A stretch of 11,808 nt of DNA from an uncultured Methanobrevibacter sp. (GCA_902795935.1 CADBMS010000092.1:1-11808); one strand, 5' to 3'; shown: positions 1-6,940, numbered from the stretch's first letter. The notes: generated by a model from the sequence alone, not told the origin. Made by a program: numbers and translations.

Positions 1-1083
1 AGGTACTTGGAAGAGTCAATAAATTGTATTTTAAATCAAAGCCTTAAAGAAATTGAACTTATCTGTGTCGATGATGAATCTGAAGACCGAACACTAGAAA
101 TATTGCAAAAATTTGCAAATGAAGATAAACGCATGCACTATTATTGTCAAAATCATATGGGAGGGGGTGCTGCAAGAAACTTCGCTTTAAAGAAAGCCAC
201 AGGTAAATATATCTATTTTATGGATGCTGATGATTTGATAAAATCAAATGCATTAAAAGAATTATATGATAAAATAGAAGAAACAAATGTTGATTTTGTA
301 ATATGTAAATCTCTAGTTTATGATAGTGACAATGATGAATATGTAAACAGACCTTATTTTGCAATGAACCAGATTTATAATATTGTGGGTGATGAAATAT
401 TTCATTACAAAGATGTGGGGCTTGAATTAACCACATTTTCGGTTACTCCATGGGCAAAATTATTAAATAGGGAATTTGTCCTAAAATCAGGAGCTAAATT
501 TGCTGAAGGGACGATTTTCAACGACCACTTTTTCTTTTGGGAAATGCTATTTAATTCTAAAAAAATACTTTTCTATAATGAGGAATTGTGTATTTACAGG
601 ATCCATTCAAAATCTTCAACTCAATCAAAGGATTATAGATTTACAAATATCTTTGACGTTTACAGAGCCATTATTGAAATTTTTATGAAATATGATGAAT
701 TTTACAATCATGAAATTCCAATTTACACTAATATACTAAATAATTCAATCAGAAGATACCATATGATTCAAAGTGAATATCAACCTGTTTATTTTGATAA
801 AATGAAAGGTCTGTTTGCTGAGATGAATGAAAAATATAAAAACCTTCAAAAGTCACTTATAGATTTCCATAGAATAATTTTCAATTGTGTTTTAGAGTCT
901 GAAAATAATGTAGATTTCAATATAAAATTTGTTGATGAAATGGGCAAAAACATTGCTGCTCTAAATTATGAAAATAGGAATCTCAAGAAGCAAAAAAGGA
1001 TTTTGAAAAATAAGTATAATGAAATTTTGTCATCAAATAGTTGGAAGCTTACATCTATTTTTAGGAAAATTAGAAATTTATAG
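1..1083 (+). CDS. Family 2 glycosyltransferase, 5' end cut off by window
   Basis: The frame is open to the left edge, so the visible 360 codons are the 3' part of a longer gene; the first available start-like codon (TTG at 7) lies inside the conserved YLEESI helix and is not a real start. About 15-25 residues, including the first beta strand, should be missing. The GT-A signatures are visible: a VDDESEDRT nucleotide-binding segment (codons for VDD near 67-75) and the metal-binding DADD about 50 residues later. The last ~50 residues are Lys/Asn-rich and probably coiled coil, ending in SSNSWKLTSIFRKI, a tail typical of cell-surface polysaccharide glycosyltransferases. The family transfers a sugar from a nucleotide-sugar to an acceptor at the cytoplasmic face of the membrane. 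The specific sugar and acceptor cannot be read from sequence. No partner gene is visible, and the next gene is on the other strand. Confidence 0.9.
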   Translation, partial: RYLEESINCILNQSLKEIELICVDDESEDRTLEILQKFANEDKRMHYYCQNHMGGGAARNFALKKATGKYIYFMDADDLIKSNALKELYDKIEETNVDFVICKSLVYDSDNDEYVNRPYFAMNQIYNIVGDEIFHYKDVGLELTTFSVTPWAKLLNREFVLKSGAKFAEGTIFNDHFFFWEMLFNSKKILFYNEELCIYRIHSKSSTQSKDYRFTNIFDVYRAIIEIFMKYDEFYNHEIPIYTNILNNSIRRYHMIQSEYQPVYFDKMKGLFAEMNEKYKNLQKSLIDFHRIIFNCVLESENNVDFNIKFVDEMGKNIAALNYENRNLKKQKRILKNKYNEILSSNSWKLTSIFRKIRNL

Positions 1084-1367
1084 TATCCAATGTTTCGTTA
1101 GTGTTTAAATCAATATTTCAGACAGTATAAATTGTATCATGGGTGTAAAACGTAACAGACTATGTATAAACAGAAACAACAACACAACAATACGTAAAAA
1201 GCAGCCACGAAAATTACAAGAACAAAACAATAAATGTAAAAATCATACGTATTGTAAACAGAAAATCATTTTATAAAAATTGGATTAAAAAATTCATCAC
1301 AAATAACTATTTTTTGTCCAAGACTATGGTATGATATTTTGTAGTATTTTAGTATAGTGCTCTGAAT
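1084..1367. other. Gene-free A/C-rich stretch, possible decayed coding sequence
   Basis: This 284-bp gap holds no convincing gene. From about 1141 to 1260 the plus strand is unusually rich in A and C and poor in T, unlike other gaps here. One frame is open without a start from 1170 to 1334 (54 codons, Thr/Asn/Lys-rich, resembling surface-protein composition). Another frame gives a 45-codon ATG reading (1139-1276) that is extremely basic and has no ribosome binding site. I read it as possible remnant sequence between two convergent genes. No clear hairpin terminator is seen. Confidence 0.4.
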
Positions 1368-2168
1368 TTAGTCTTTAAGTCCTAAAAGTTTAGCAGCATT
1401 TTCATAGAGAATCATATTTTTTTCATTTTGATTTAAGTCAATTTTATTAAACATTTCCATTTCACTTTCAGAATCCCACATTGGAAAATCTGTGGCCCAT
1501 AATACTTTATCTGCACCATATTCTTGGATTAAATTTTTAGCAGTTTCTGGACTAAGGGCATATAAGCTTGAACTTAAATCAACCATTAAATTCGGTGTTC
1601 CTGCTAATTCTTTTGTTGCTTTTTCCCACATGCTCCATCCTGCAAAATGGGCTCCTATAAATTGAAGGTCAGGAAACTTTTCAAGTAATGGTTTTAATTG
1701 TTCGGGGTTAGAATATTCATATCTAAAATCTCCACAATGAATCATGATGGGTAATTCTTTTTCATTTATATATTCGGTCATTTTAAATGCTTTTTCTTTA
1801 TTTAGGGCAAATTTTTGAAAATCAGGGTGAATTTTAATTCCTTTAAGACCTAATTCGATAAGGTGTTCAATGTCTTCATTAATATTTTCACTATCTGGAT
1901 GTAGTGTGCCAAAACCTGTAAAAATATCTTTATATGATTTTACTTCTGATGCTATGAATTCATTTATTGATTTAACTTGTTTGGGACTTGTTGCAACTGA
2001 ATGAACAAGGTAATGTGTAACTCCTACTTTTTCACCATCTTTTATTAAATCATCAGCAGTTCCATTTAAAGACATATCTAAATCATAAAAATCTCGTATT
2101 CCTTTAACAGCTTTTGTTGCTATTTTATTTGGATAAATGTGGCAGTGTGAATTAATTATTTTTTGCAT
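1368..2168 (-). CDS. Amidohydrolase family 2 metal-dependent hydrolase
   Basis: The 266-residue protein has the complete metal-site pattern of the amidohydrolase-2 TIM-barrel family (PF04909-type): SHCH with His8 and His10 at the end of strand 1, GIKIHPD (His114), MIHCGD (His144), GAHFAGW (His174) and ATDFPMW (Asp227, the general base). Length is normal for small members. The ATG at 2168 is preceded by a GAGGAT ribosome binding site (plus-strand 2176-2181, 7-base spacing), which fixes the start. No signal peptide is seen, so it should act in the cytoplasm. The family hydrolyses or decarboxylates small carbonyl, amide or lactone compounds; the substrate is not deducible. It lies 72 bp downstream of the MarR gene on the same strand and may be the third gene of the MATE-MarR operon, or have its own promoter in the T-rich gap. 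The role in detoxification is inference from position only. Confidence 0.88.
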   Translation of the reverse strand: MQKIINSHCHIYPNKIATKAVKGIRDFYDLDMSLNGTADDLIKDGEKVGVTHYLVHSVATSPKQVKSINEFIASEVKSYKDIFTGFGTLHPDSENINEDIEHLIELGLKGIKIHPDFQKFALNKEKAFKMTEYINEKELPIMIHCGDFRYEYSNPEQLKPLLEKFPDLQFIGAHFAGWSMWEKATKELAGTPNLMVDLSSSLYALSPETAKNLIQEYGADKVLWATDFPMWDSESEMEMFNKIDLNQNEKNMILYENAAKLLGLKD

Positions 2169-2240
2169 ATTGTGAATCCTCTTAATATTATTTTTTTTAG
2201 TAAAATTAAAAACTAAGTATTTATTTTTTTAGTTAATTGT

Positions 2241-2675
2241 TTATTGAATTAATGTTTTGGATATTTTTATTAGTGTTTTTTTGAAATTATTAAATTCTTC
2301 ATATCCAATTTCTTTTTTAATAAGTTCATCCCATTCTTCATTGTATCCAATTATATTTTCCACTATTTCTTCTCCTTTTGGGGTTAAATTTATAATTTTT
2401 TTACGTTTATGTGGTGTTCTTTTGATAAACTCTTTTTTTTCAAGTTTATCCAGGTTTCTTGTTATTGTGCTTTGGTTTAAGTGGAATATTTTGGCTAAAT
2501 CTTCTTGTATTATGTCATCCTTTTTGTATATTGTAATTAAAATTGGGTATAATCCAAAGGTTAAGTTTACATCTTTTATTTTTTTATTTAGGAAAATATT
2601 GTGTTTTCTGTAGATTAGGGATATGTAGTTTGTTATTGGTAAATTTTCATCAAAGTCTGTTTTCATTGTCATCAT
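2241..2675 (-). CDS. MarR family transcriptional regulator
   Basis: This 144-residue protein has the MarR layout: an N-terminal dimerisation helix (about 14-35), a winged helix-turn-helix (about 55-80, with IIQEDLAKIF followed by the recognition helix HLNQSTITRNLDKLEKK), a basic wing (IKRTPHKRKKIINLTPKG, about 84-101) and C-terminal dimer helices. MarR proteins are dimeric repressors that release DNA on binding small, often aromatic or lipophilic, ligands. The gene starts 10 bp after the stop of the MATE pump, so the two are co-transcribed. No strong ribosome binding site is visible, and three closely spaced ATGs (2675, 2672, 2666) are possible starts; translational coupling is likely. The twin palindrome in front of the MATE gene is the natural binding site, giving autoregulation of the operon. 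The ligand is unknown. Confidence 0.92.
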   Translation of the reverse strand: MMTMKTDFDENLPITNYISLIYRKHNIFLNKKIKDVNLTFGLYPILITIYKKDDIIQEDLAKIFHLNQSTITRNLDKLEKKEFIKRTPHKRKKIINLTPKGEEIVENIIGYNEEWDELIKKEIGYEEFNNFKKTLIKISKTLIQ

Positions 2676-2685
2676 CTGTTATTTT

Positions 2686-4062
2686 TTATATTTCTTTTGG
2701 TTTGATTTTTCCTTTAATTAAGCGGTTTATGTATATTTCAATGTATGTGTATGCTATTGCTGAACCTATACTGCCTCCTATTAGCATACCGTAATATATT
2801 CCATATTCTCCTAGGTTAAATACAAATCCTAGAATATATGCAAATAATAAGACTAATACGAATTCTCTTATTATTGTTAGGATAAATGATGTTGTTCCTT
2901 TTCCAAGTCCTTGTAATACATTTCCTGCACTTGCACCAAATGGAACATATAATATAAATAGGCACATTAATTGGATGAATGATGCAATTAATGGTTCTAA
3001 GTGTGAGCTTGATTCTGAATATGAGAATATGAATGCAATTTGTGTTGCAAATAGGTATAGTATTATACATACTATTATTGATGATATTAAACCTAATTTT
3101 ACTGAATATCTTGTTGCTATTCTAATGTTTTCGTATTTTTTAGCTCCATATGCTACTCCTGCTACGGTTATTGCTGCTGTTCCAACACCTATTGCTGGTA
3201 GTAGTCCTAGTGATATTATTCTCCATCCTGCAGTATAAACTGCTACTGCAAGTGATCCTGATACTATTGTTAACATGAAGTTCACTACAACTGCTAAAGC
3301 TGCCATAATTAGTTGTTCGAGGCTTGCAGGTATTCCTACAATTAGGATGTCTTTGTACATTGACATATCATTATGGAAGTCTTTTCTATTGTAAGAAAGA
3401 TATGTGTCTTTTTTAATAAAAATCCAATAGAACATCAGTAGTAAACTTATAAATGGTCCTAGTCCTGTTGCTAATGCGGCTCCTGCTACTCCCCAGTTGA
3501 ATGTGTATATAAATATTGGGTCTAGTATCATGTTTATTATTGCAGCTAGTGCTATTGGTATTGTTGCTCTTTTTATATCTCCTTCTGCTCTAAATGCTCC
3601 TCCAAAAATTGGTGGCAGTAATACTGCGAATGTTAATGAGAATACTACTATTCCGTAGTCCATTGCGTATTTTAAAACACTACTGGCTCCCATTATTTTT
3701 AGTAGTGGTTCTAGGGTTATGAGAAAGATTATTGTTAATGTAATTGAGACAAATATGCTTAGGATTGCTGAATGTATTGCTGCATTGTTTGCGCCATCTT
3801 TTTTTTCTGCACCTATGTATCTTGATATGAGTGAGTTTGCACCAGCTCCTATTCCATTTCCAAATCCAATTAGTACCATGAATAAAGGGGTTACGTATCC
3901 TATAGCTGCAAGTGGTTCTGCACCAAGTCCTGCTACCCATATGCTGTCTATGATGTTGTTTAGAAATATTAGAAACATACTTGCTATTAGTGGCCATGCT
4001 AGTTTATTTATAGCTTTTTTGGGGTTTCCAGTTACTAGTTCTATGTTTGAATTTTTTTTCAT
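2686..4062 (-). CDS. MATE family multidrug/toxin efflux pump
   Basis: From the ATG at 4062 the protein has 458 residues, the usual size for the MATE family, with about 12 hydrophobic helices in two homologous halves. It opens with MKKNSNIELVTGNPKKAINK followed by LAWPLIASMF, a typical beginning of methanogen and clostridial MATE proteins, and contains the family-like loop GFGNGIGAGANSLISRYIGA. MATE pumps expel organic cations or other amphiphiles using a Na+ or H+ gradient at the cytoplasmic membrane. The reading frame stays open upstream to 4194, but that extension would run through the TATA box and both operators. The AAGGATGAT sequence just before 4062 is a good ribosome binding site for the shorter form, although ATG 4071 remains possible. 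It is the first gene of an operon with a MarR regulator, similar in logic to the mepR-mepA pairing of Staphylococcus. Substrate unknown. Confidence 0.93.
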   Translation of the reverse strand: MKKNSNIELVTGNPKKAINKLAWPLIASMFLIFLNNIIDSIWVAGLGAEPLAAIGYVTPLFMVLIGFGNGIGAGANSLISRYIGAEKKDGANNAAIHSAILSIFVSITLTIIFLITLEPLLKIMGASSVLKYAMDYGIVVFSLTFAVLLPPIFGGAFRAEGDIKRATIPIALAAIINMILDPIFIYTFNWGVAGAALATGLGPFISLLLMFYWIFIKKDTYLSYNRKDFHNDMSMYKDILIVGIPASLEQLIMAALAVVVNFMLTIVSGSLAVAVYTAGWRIISLGLLPAIGVGTAAITVAGVAYGAKKYENIRIATRYSVKLGLISSIIVCIILYLFATQIAFIFSYSESSSHLEPLIASFIQLMCLFILYVPFGASAGNVLQGLGKGTTSFILTIIREFVLVLLFAYILGFVFNLGEYGIYYGMLIGGSIGSAIAYTYIEIYINRLIKGKIKPKEI

Positions 4063-4071
4063 ATTAATCAT
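4063..4071 (-). promoter_or_regulatory. Ribosome binding site deciding the MATE start
   Basis: On the minus strand the sequence reads AAGGATGATTAATATG. The AAGG is directly abutted to the ATG at 4071, too close to serve it, but is well placed for the ATG at 4062. This favours the 458-residue pump over longer forms. Confidence 0.6.
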
Positions 4072-4073
4072 CC

Positions 4074-4085
4074 TTGCATATGCAA
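4074..4085. promoter_or_regulatory. Operator palindrome, promoter-distal copy
   Basis: Perfect 12-bp palindrome TTGCATATGCAA lying between the predicted transcription start and the start codon of the MATE gene. An identical copy begins exactly 21 bp away, about two helical turns, so two regulator dimers could bind the same face of the DNA. Best candidate for binding by the MarR protein of the same operon. Confidence 0.75.
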
Positions 4086-4094
4086 TCTTTATAT

Positions 4095-4106
4095 TTGCAT
4101 ATGCAA
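4095..4106. promoter_or_regulatory. Operator palindrome, promoter-proximal copy
   Basis: Second perfect copy of TTGCATATGCAA, located between the minus-strand TATA box (4113-4121) and the expected start of transcription near 4090. A protein bound here would block polymerase loading or promoter escape, as expected for a repressor. With the flanking C and G the pair forms a larger symmetric element from 4073 to 4107. Confidence 0.75.
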
Positions 4107-4112
4107 GAGTAG

Positions 4113-4130
4113 TATATAAATATTTTGGAT
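4113..4130 (-). promoter_or_regulatory. Archaeal promoter of the MATE-MarR operon
   Basis: Read on the minus strand, an A-rich BRE-like segment (CCAAAA) is followed by the TATA box ATTTATATA (4113-4121). A start of transcription about 25 bases downstream, near 4090, would leave a 5' leader of roughly 28 bases that contains the distal operator. Confidence 0.55.
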
Positions 4131-4176
4131 TTAAAAAAGAAATCTTAGAATTATATAATAAAATCTTCATTAATTT

Positions 4177-4190
4177 TTTAATATAATTAT
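4177..4190 (+). promoter_or_regulatory. Probable TATA region of the DUF447 gene
   Basis: The plus strand reads TTTTAATATAATTA here, about 35-45 bases before the ATG at 4224, which would place transcription start near 4205-4210. It lies about 70 bp from the MarR operators, so the regulator may or may not affect this divergent gene. Confidence 0.4.
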
Positions 4191-4223
4191 ACAATTTTTT
4201 TAAAAAACTAGGATATGGTATAA

Positions 4224-4850
4224 ATGGAACTTAATTTAGAAAAAGTTGGAATTAAAAAAGATTTGCAATATGAATGTATTACAACCACTATTAATTCTGA
4301 TGGTGTGAAAAATGCAGGGGCATTTGCATTTAAATATTTAGGTGATGGTAGGGTACATTGTCATATATTTGAAGGTTCAAAAACATTAAAAAATATCTTA
4401 GAAACTAATGAATATGTAGTTAACATTACACAAAATCCATTAGTTTTCACGTATGCTACATTAAATTGTTTAGGTGATGAATATTATACTGCTGATTCTG
4501 ATATTGCTATAATTAAAAACACTCCGGCTTACATTATTGTTGATGTTGTTGATATTGAAAAAAAGACTCCTGAAAATTTTCCAATAAAAGGAGATAATAA
4601 CATTTACTTCATAACTGGAAAAATCCGAGAATTCGTAATAAACGATGAAAACATAATGGCATTAAACAGAGGAATGTTTGCATTAATTGAATCGCTAGTC
4701 AACTTTTCAAGGTACAAAATGGTGGATGAAAAACAAAAAGAAGTTTATATGAATAAATTACTTGAAAATCAAAGAGTAATCAATAAAGTATCAGATAAAG
4801 ACACACAAAAAGCAATTGCAGATTTAAAAAAGGAATATGAAAAATATTAA
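4224..4850 (+). CDS. DUF447 family protein, FMN-binding split-barrel type
   Basis: This 208-residue protein matches the pattern I know for DUF447 (PF04289), a family common in methanogens and related to the flavin-reductase-like split beta-barrel fold. Supporting segments are the N-terminal KDLQYECITTTINSDGVKNA strand pair, a central alternating hydrophobic strand region up to about residue 130 (YFITGKIREFVI), and a C-terminal helical part (NRGMFALIESLVNFSRYK) rich in Lys and Glu at the end. From memory, homologues have been crystallised with FMN, but no reaction is established. The ATG at 4224 follows an AGGATATGG segment (4210-4218) that can serve as ribosome binding site. It is transcribed divergently from the MATE-MarR operon. 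It is followed by an unusual inverted-repeat region rather than an obvious U-tract terminator. A flavin-dependent role in detoxification would be speculation. Confidence 0.8.
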   Translation: MELNLEKVGIKKDLQYECITTTINSDGVKNAGAFAFKYLGDGRVHCHIFEGSKTLKNILETNEYVVNITQNPLVFTYATLNCLGDEYYTADSDIAIIKNTPAYIIVDVVDIEKKTPENFPIKGDNNIYFITGKIREFVINDENIMALNRGMFALIESLVNFSRYKMVDEKQKEVYMNKLLENQRVINKVSDKDTQKAIADLKKEYEKY

Positions 4851-4856
4851 CAATAA

Positions 4857-4910
4857 ATTTGACTAATGGGGATAAAAATCAGTAAAACTAAATTAATTCA
4901 TTAGTCAAAT
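4857..4910. repeat. Perfect 12-bp inverted repeat, 30-base loop
   Basis: ATTTGACTAATG (4857-4868) pairs with CATTAGTCAAAT (4899-4910), and two further G:T pairs are possible inside. The sequence after the right arm is A-rich on the plus strand, so it does not look like a standard U-tract terminator for the upstream gene. Its loop contains one arm of a second inverted repeat. Confidence 0.7.
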
Positions 4911-4961
4911 AAAAAATATCTGCATATATAAAAAAATTATATATTAAACCTAGTTTTACTG
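4880..4961. repeat. Perfect 11-bp inverted repeat interleaved with the previous one
   Basis: CAGTAAAACTA (4880-4890), inside the loop of the 4857-4910 hairpin, is the reverse complement of TAGTTTTACTG (4951-4961). The two stems cross, which is the geometry of an H-type pseudoknot with connecting segments of about 11, 8 and 40 bases, if the region is transcribed. Confidence 0.6.
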
Positions 4962-5123
4962 TACTTATTTTAGCAACATACTCAATTTATATACTTTATA
5001 TTACTTTAAGCATGTTTATCATTGTTAAATCAATAAAATATAATTATGGCTACATATTTTTTGAAATATAAATTTAAATATAATAATATTTAATTAATGA
5101 AAATCTAATTATATATATATATT

Positions 5124-5144
5124 CTTAATTGTATTTCAATTAAG
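5124..5144. promoter_or_regulatory. 8-bp palindrome at the SDR promoter
   Basis: CTTAATTG and CAATTAAG flank a 5-base loop. It lies immediately downstream of a TATA-like AT run (5109-5122) and just before the ribosome binding site, at the expected transcription start. It could be an operator or a leader hairpin of the now broken dehydrogenase gene. Confidence 0.4.
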
Positions 5145-5157
5145 ATGGGGAGATTTT

Positions 5158-5927
5158 ATGAAAAACTATTTCGATATAAAGGATAAAGTTGTACTCATAA
5201 CTGGTGCATCATCTGGTTTAGGTTAGCAAATCGCTGAAGCATATGCAAGCCAAGGTGCAAAATTAGCATTATTTGCTAGACGTGAAGACAGATTACAAGA
5301 AAATGTTAAAGAAATTGAAGAAAAGTATGGTACTGAGTAATGTATGCTGTAACTGATGTTGGAGACTATGACAGTATCACTGATTCAGTTAAAAAAGTAA
5401 TGGATGTTTATGGGAGAATAGACATTCTTGTAAATGCTGCTGGTATGGGAAATAATAAAATGGTCACTGACCAAAGCAATGAAGAATGGGAAAGACATAT
5501 ACACATTGATCTTAGTGGTGTCTACTACATGTGTAAAGCTGTTGGAGAAATCATGATTGACCAAGAATATGGTAAAATCATTAACATTGGTTCTATCCAC
5601 AGTAGAGTAATCTTCCCAGGTGGGGGAATTACTGCATATTCTTCAGCATAAGGCGGAGTAATGAATTTGACCAAAAACTTGGCTGTAGAATGGGCTAAAT
5701 ATAATATTACAGTAAATGCAATCGGTCCTGCAGTATTTGAAACTGAATTAACAGTTGATTCAATTGAAATGGAAGGATTCATGGATCTTATTACTGCATA
5801 TTGTCCAGCAGGTAGATTAGGTAAACCTGGTGAATTAGACGGTATTGCAATTTACTTAGCATCTGATGCATCTAGTTTCTGTACTGGTCAATTAATCTGT
5901 ATCGATGGAGGATGGACTGCAATATAA
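5158..5927 (+). pseudogene. Short-chain dehydrogenase/reductase (SDR), broken by three lesions
   Basis: Read through, the gene would encode about 256 residues, a full classical SDR of the FabG/gluconate 5-dehydrogenase type: TGASSGLG for NAD(P) binding at the N-terminus, VNAAG, the catalytic Ser region (NIGSIHS), AYSSA before the active-site lysine, and the C-terminal CTGQLICIDGGW. Three changes disable it. A TAG stop at 5224-5226 follows the GLG motif, where AAG would be one base away. A one-base loss near 5337 shifts the frame and meets TAA at 5338; one extra G there would give GAG GTA ATG TAT and restore the downstream frame. A TAA at 5649-5651 sits exactly where YxxxK needs its Lys, one base from AAA. 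The ATG at 5158 has a clear ribosome binding site (GGGGAGAT). The remainder is well preserved, so inactivation looks recent; sequencing error is the main alternative. Confidence 0.9.
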
Positions 5928-5944
5928 ACTGCATAGTCCTTATT

Positions 5945-5977
5945 TAGGAGAATTTATTTTCTCCTATTTTTATTTTT
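5945..5977 (+). terminator. Hairpin terminator after the SDR pseudogene
   Basis: TAGGAGAA (5945-5952) and TTCTCCTA (5959-5966) form an 8-bp stem with a 6-base loop, followed by a T-rich tail to 5977. It is 17 bp after the final stop of the broken gene. Confidence 0.75.
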
Positions 5978-6106
5978 TCGAAAATAATAATTCATAAATT
6001 AGTTTTTTATAGAATCTTTAAAATATACTTTTAGTATAATCAATAATATCTAATGGTAAAATATAGATATTAATATAATTTTACCTTTAAATAGTTCTTA
6101 AAATAA

Positions 6107-6126
6107 TTTTTATACATATTTATATG
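6107..6126 (+). promoter_or_regulatory. Probable promoter of the 255-residue membrane protein gene
   Basis: Two TATA-like stretches (TTTTTATAC at 6107-6115 and TTTATATG at 6119-6126) precede the ATG at 6161. The second would put transcription start close to 6147, just before the GGTGA ribosome binding site at 6152-6156. Confidence 0.4.
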
Positions 6127-6160
6127 AATTAACATTAATTAAACTTTTTTTGGTGAAATA

Positions 6161-6928
6161 ATGGTAAATAACAATAAAAACAATTGGAAAATAAGATTTG
6201 CAATAGTGATGTTCATATTGGCAATCACAATATTTCTTTCTAAATTTTTAATTTTAGGAGATGGTGAAGAAATTATCTCATATATTTGGCAACATTTAGG
6301 ATTTATTCCTGTAGACATACTAGTTGTGGCATTTTTACTCGAAGAAATAATGTCTAGAAAAGAAAAAGAAGCTATTCTTGAAAAATTAGATATGCTTATG
6401 GGAACTTTCTTTTCTGAAGTTGGAAATGATTTAATAAATGAACTCACCACGGTAAATAAACATAAAATTAGTACTGAAAATTTAAAATCTATAAAATCAT
6501 GGGATGAAAACGATTTTAAGGATGCATTAAAAAAATTAAATAATACTCCTCCTGATTTTGATGCAGATGTTCCTAAAGAAGAAAGAGAAAAATTTTTATC
6601 TAATATTAAAAATATTTTGGCTAATAATAGGGAATTTTTAGTAAATCTTTTAAATAATCCTAATTTATTAGAAAAAGATGAGTTCTCTACATTAATAATT
6701 TCATTATTCCATTTAGATGAAGAATTAGAGCACAGGTCTGATTTAACTAATATATCTGATGCTGATTTTAACCATTTAAATGGAGATATGAAACGAGTAT
6801 ACTCTAAATTGGTTTATGAATGGATTTATTACTTAGAATATCTTTACAATCATTATCCATATGTGATATCATTAGCTATTCGTACAAATCCATTTGATGA
6901 GGATGCTGATGTTCATATAATTGAATAA
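6161..6928 (+). CDS. Conserved membrane-anchored protein of unknown function
   Basis: The 255-residue protein has two hydrophobic N-terminal segments (about 11-32 and 42-61), so the bulk should be a cytoplasmic, mostly helical domain. Several blocks look strongly conserved against what I remember of uncharacterised bacterial and methanogen proteins: LLEEIMSRKEKEAILEKL (about 59-76), GTFFSEVGNDLI (81-92), FLVNLLNNPNLLEKDEFSTL (159-178), LFHLDEELEHR (182-192) and a C-terminal PYVISLAIRTNPFDEDA (233-249). I know no function for this family. The ATG at 6161 follows a GGTGA ribosome binding site at 6152-6156. It appears to be a single-gene unit with its own promoter, and a 9-T run (6948-6956) after the stop may end transcription. 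The HLDEELEH cluster could bind a metal, but that is a guess. Confidence 0.8.
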   Translation: MVNNNKNNWKIRFAIVMFILAITIFLSKFLILGDGEEIISYIWQHLGFIPVDILVVAFLLEEIMSRKEKEAILEKLDMLMGTFFSEVGNDLINELTTVNKHKISTENLKSIKSWDENDFKDALKKLNNTPPDFDADVPKEEREKFLSNIKNILANNREFLVNLLNNPNLLEKDEFSTLIISLFHLDEELEHRSDLTNISDADFNHLNGDMKRVYSKLVYEWIYYLEYLYNHYPYVISLAIRTNPFDEDADVHIIE

Positions 6929-6940
6929 ATCAATTCCAAA

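Larger units (their letters stand above)
4851..5157. other. Intergenic region with interleaved inverted repeats and SDR promoter
   Basis: This 307-bp gap has no gene. Its left third carries two long perfect inverted repeats that interleave (4857-4961). The middle (4962-5100) is plain A/T-rich sequence in which I see nothing specific. The right end has a TATA-like run at 5109-5122, an 8-bp inverted repeat at 5124-5144 and the ribosome binding site GGGGAGAT at 5147-5154 in front of the broken dehydrogenase gene. Confidence 0.6.

Noticed and set aside
1139..1276. 45-codon ATG open frame encoding a very basic peptide
   Set aside because: It has no ribosome binding site, and its composition only reflects the A/C-rich stretch; nothing recognisable in it.
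2163..2170. TTGCATAT half-site matching the MarR operator at the amidohydrolase start
   Set aside because: It is only 8 of 12 bases, lacks the second arm and overlaps the start codon, so it is likely chance.
2257..2794. Plus-strand open frames over the MarR gene
   Set aside because: They are Phe/Ser/Leu-rich mirror readings of the Lys/Asn-rich MarR gene and the MATE 3' end.
3719..4186. 155-codon open frame on the plus strand
   Set aside because: It is antisense to the MATE gene, and its composition follows from the complementary hydrophobic codons; there is no independent start signal.
4063..4194. Upstream extension of the MATE gene to a start at 4194
   Set aside because: The extension crosses the TATA box and both palindromic operators, adds a sequence not typical of MATE proteins, and has no ribosome binding site.
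5224..5226. In-frame TAG in the SDR gene as a pyrrolysine codon
   Set aside because: The same gene also contains a frameshift and an in-frame TAA, and TAG here lies just after the nucleotide-binding motif where Lys or another ordinary residue is expected. Decay is the simpler explanation.
5340..5927. Two separate small genes (5340-5651 and 5661-5927)
   Set aside because: They are in the same frame and are the middle and C-terminal parts of one SDR; neither has its own ribosome binding site.
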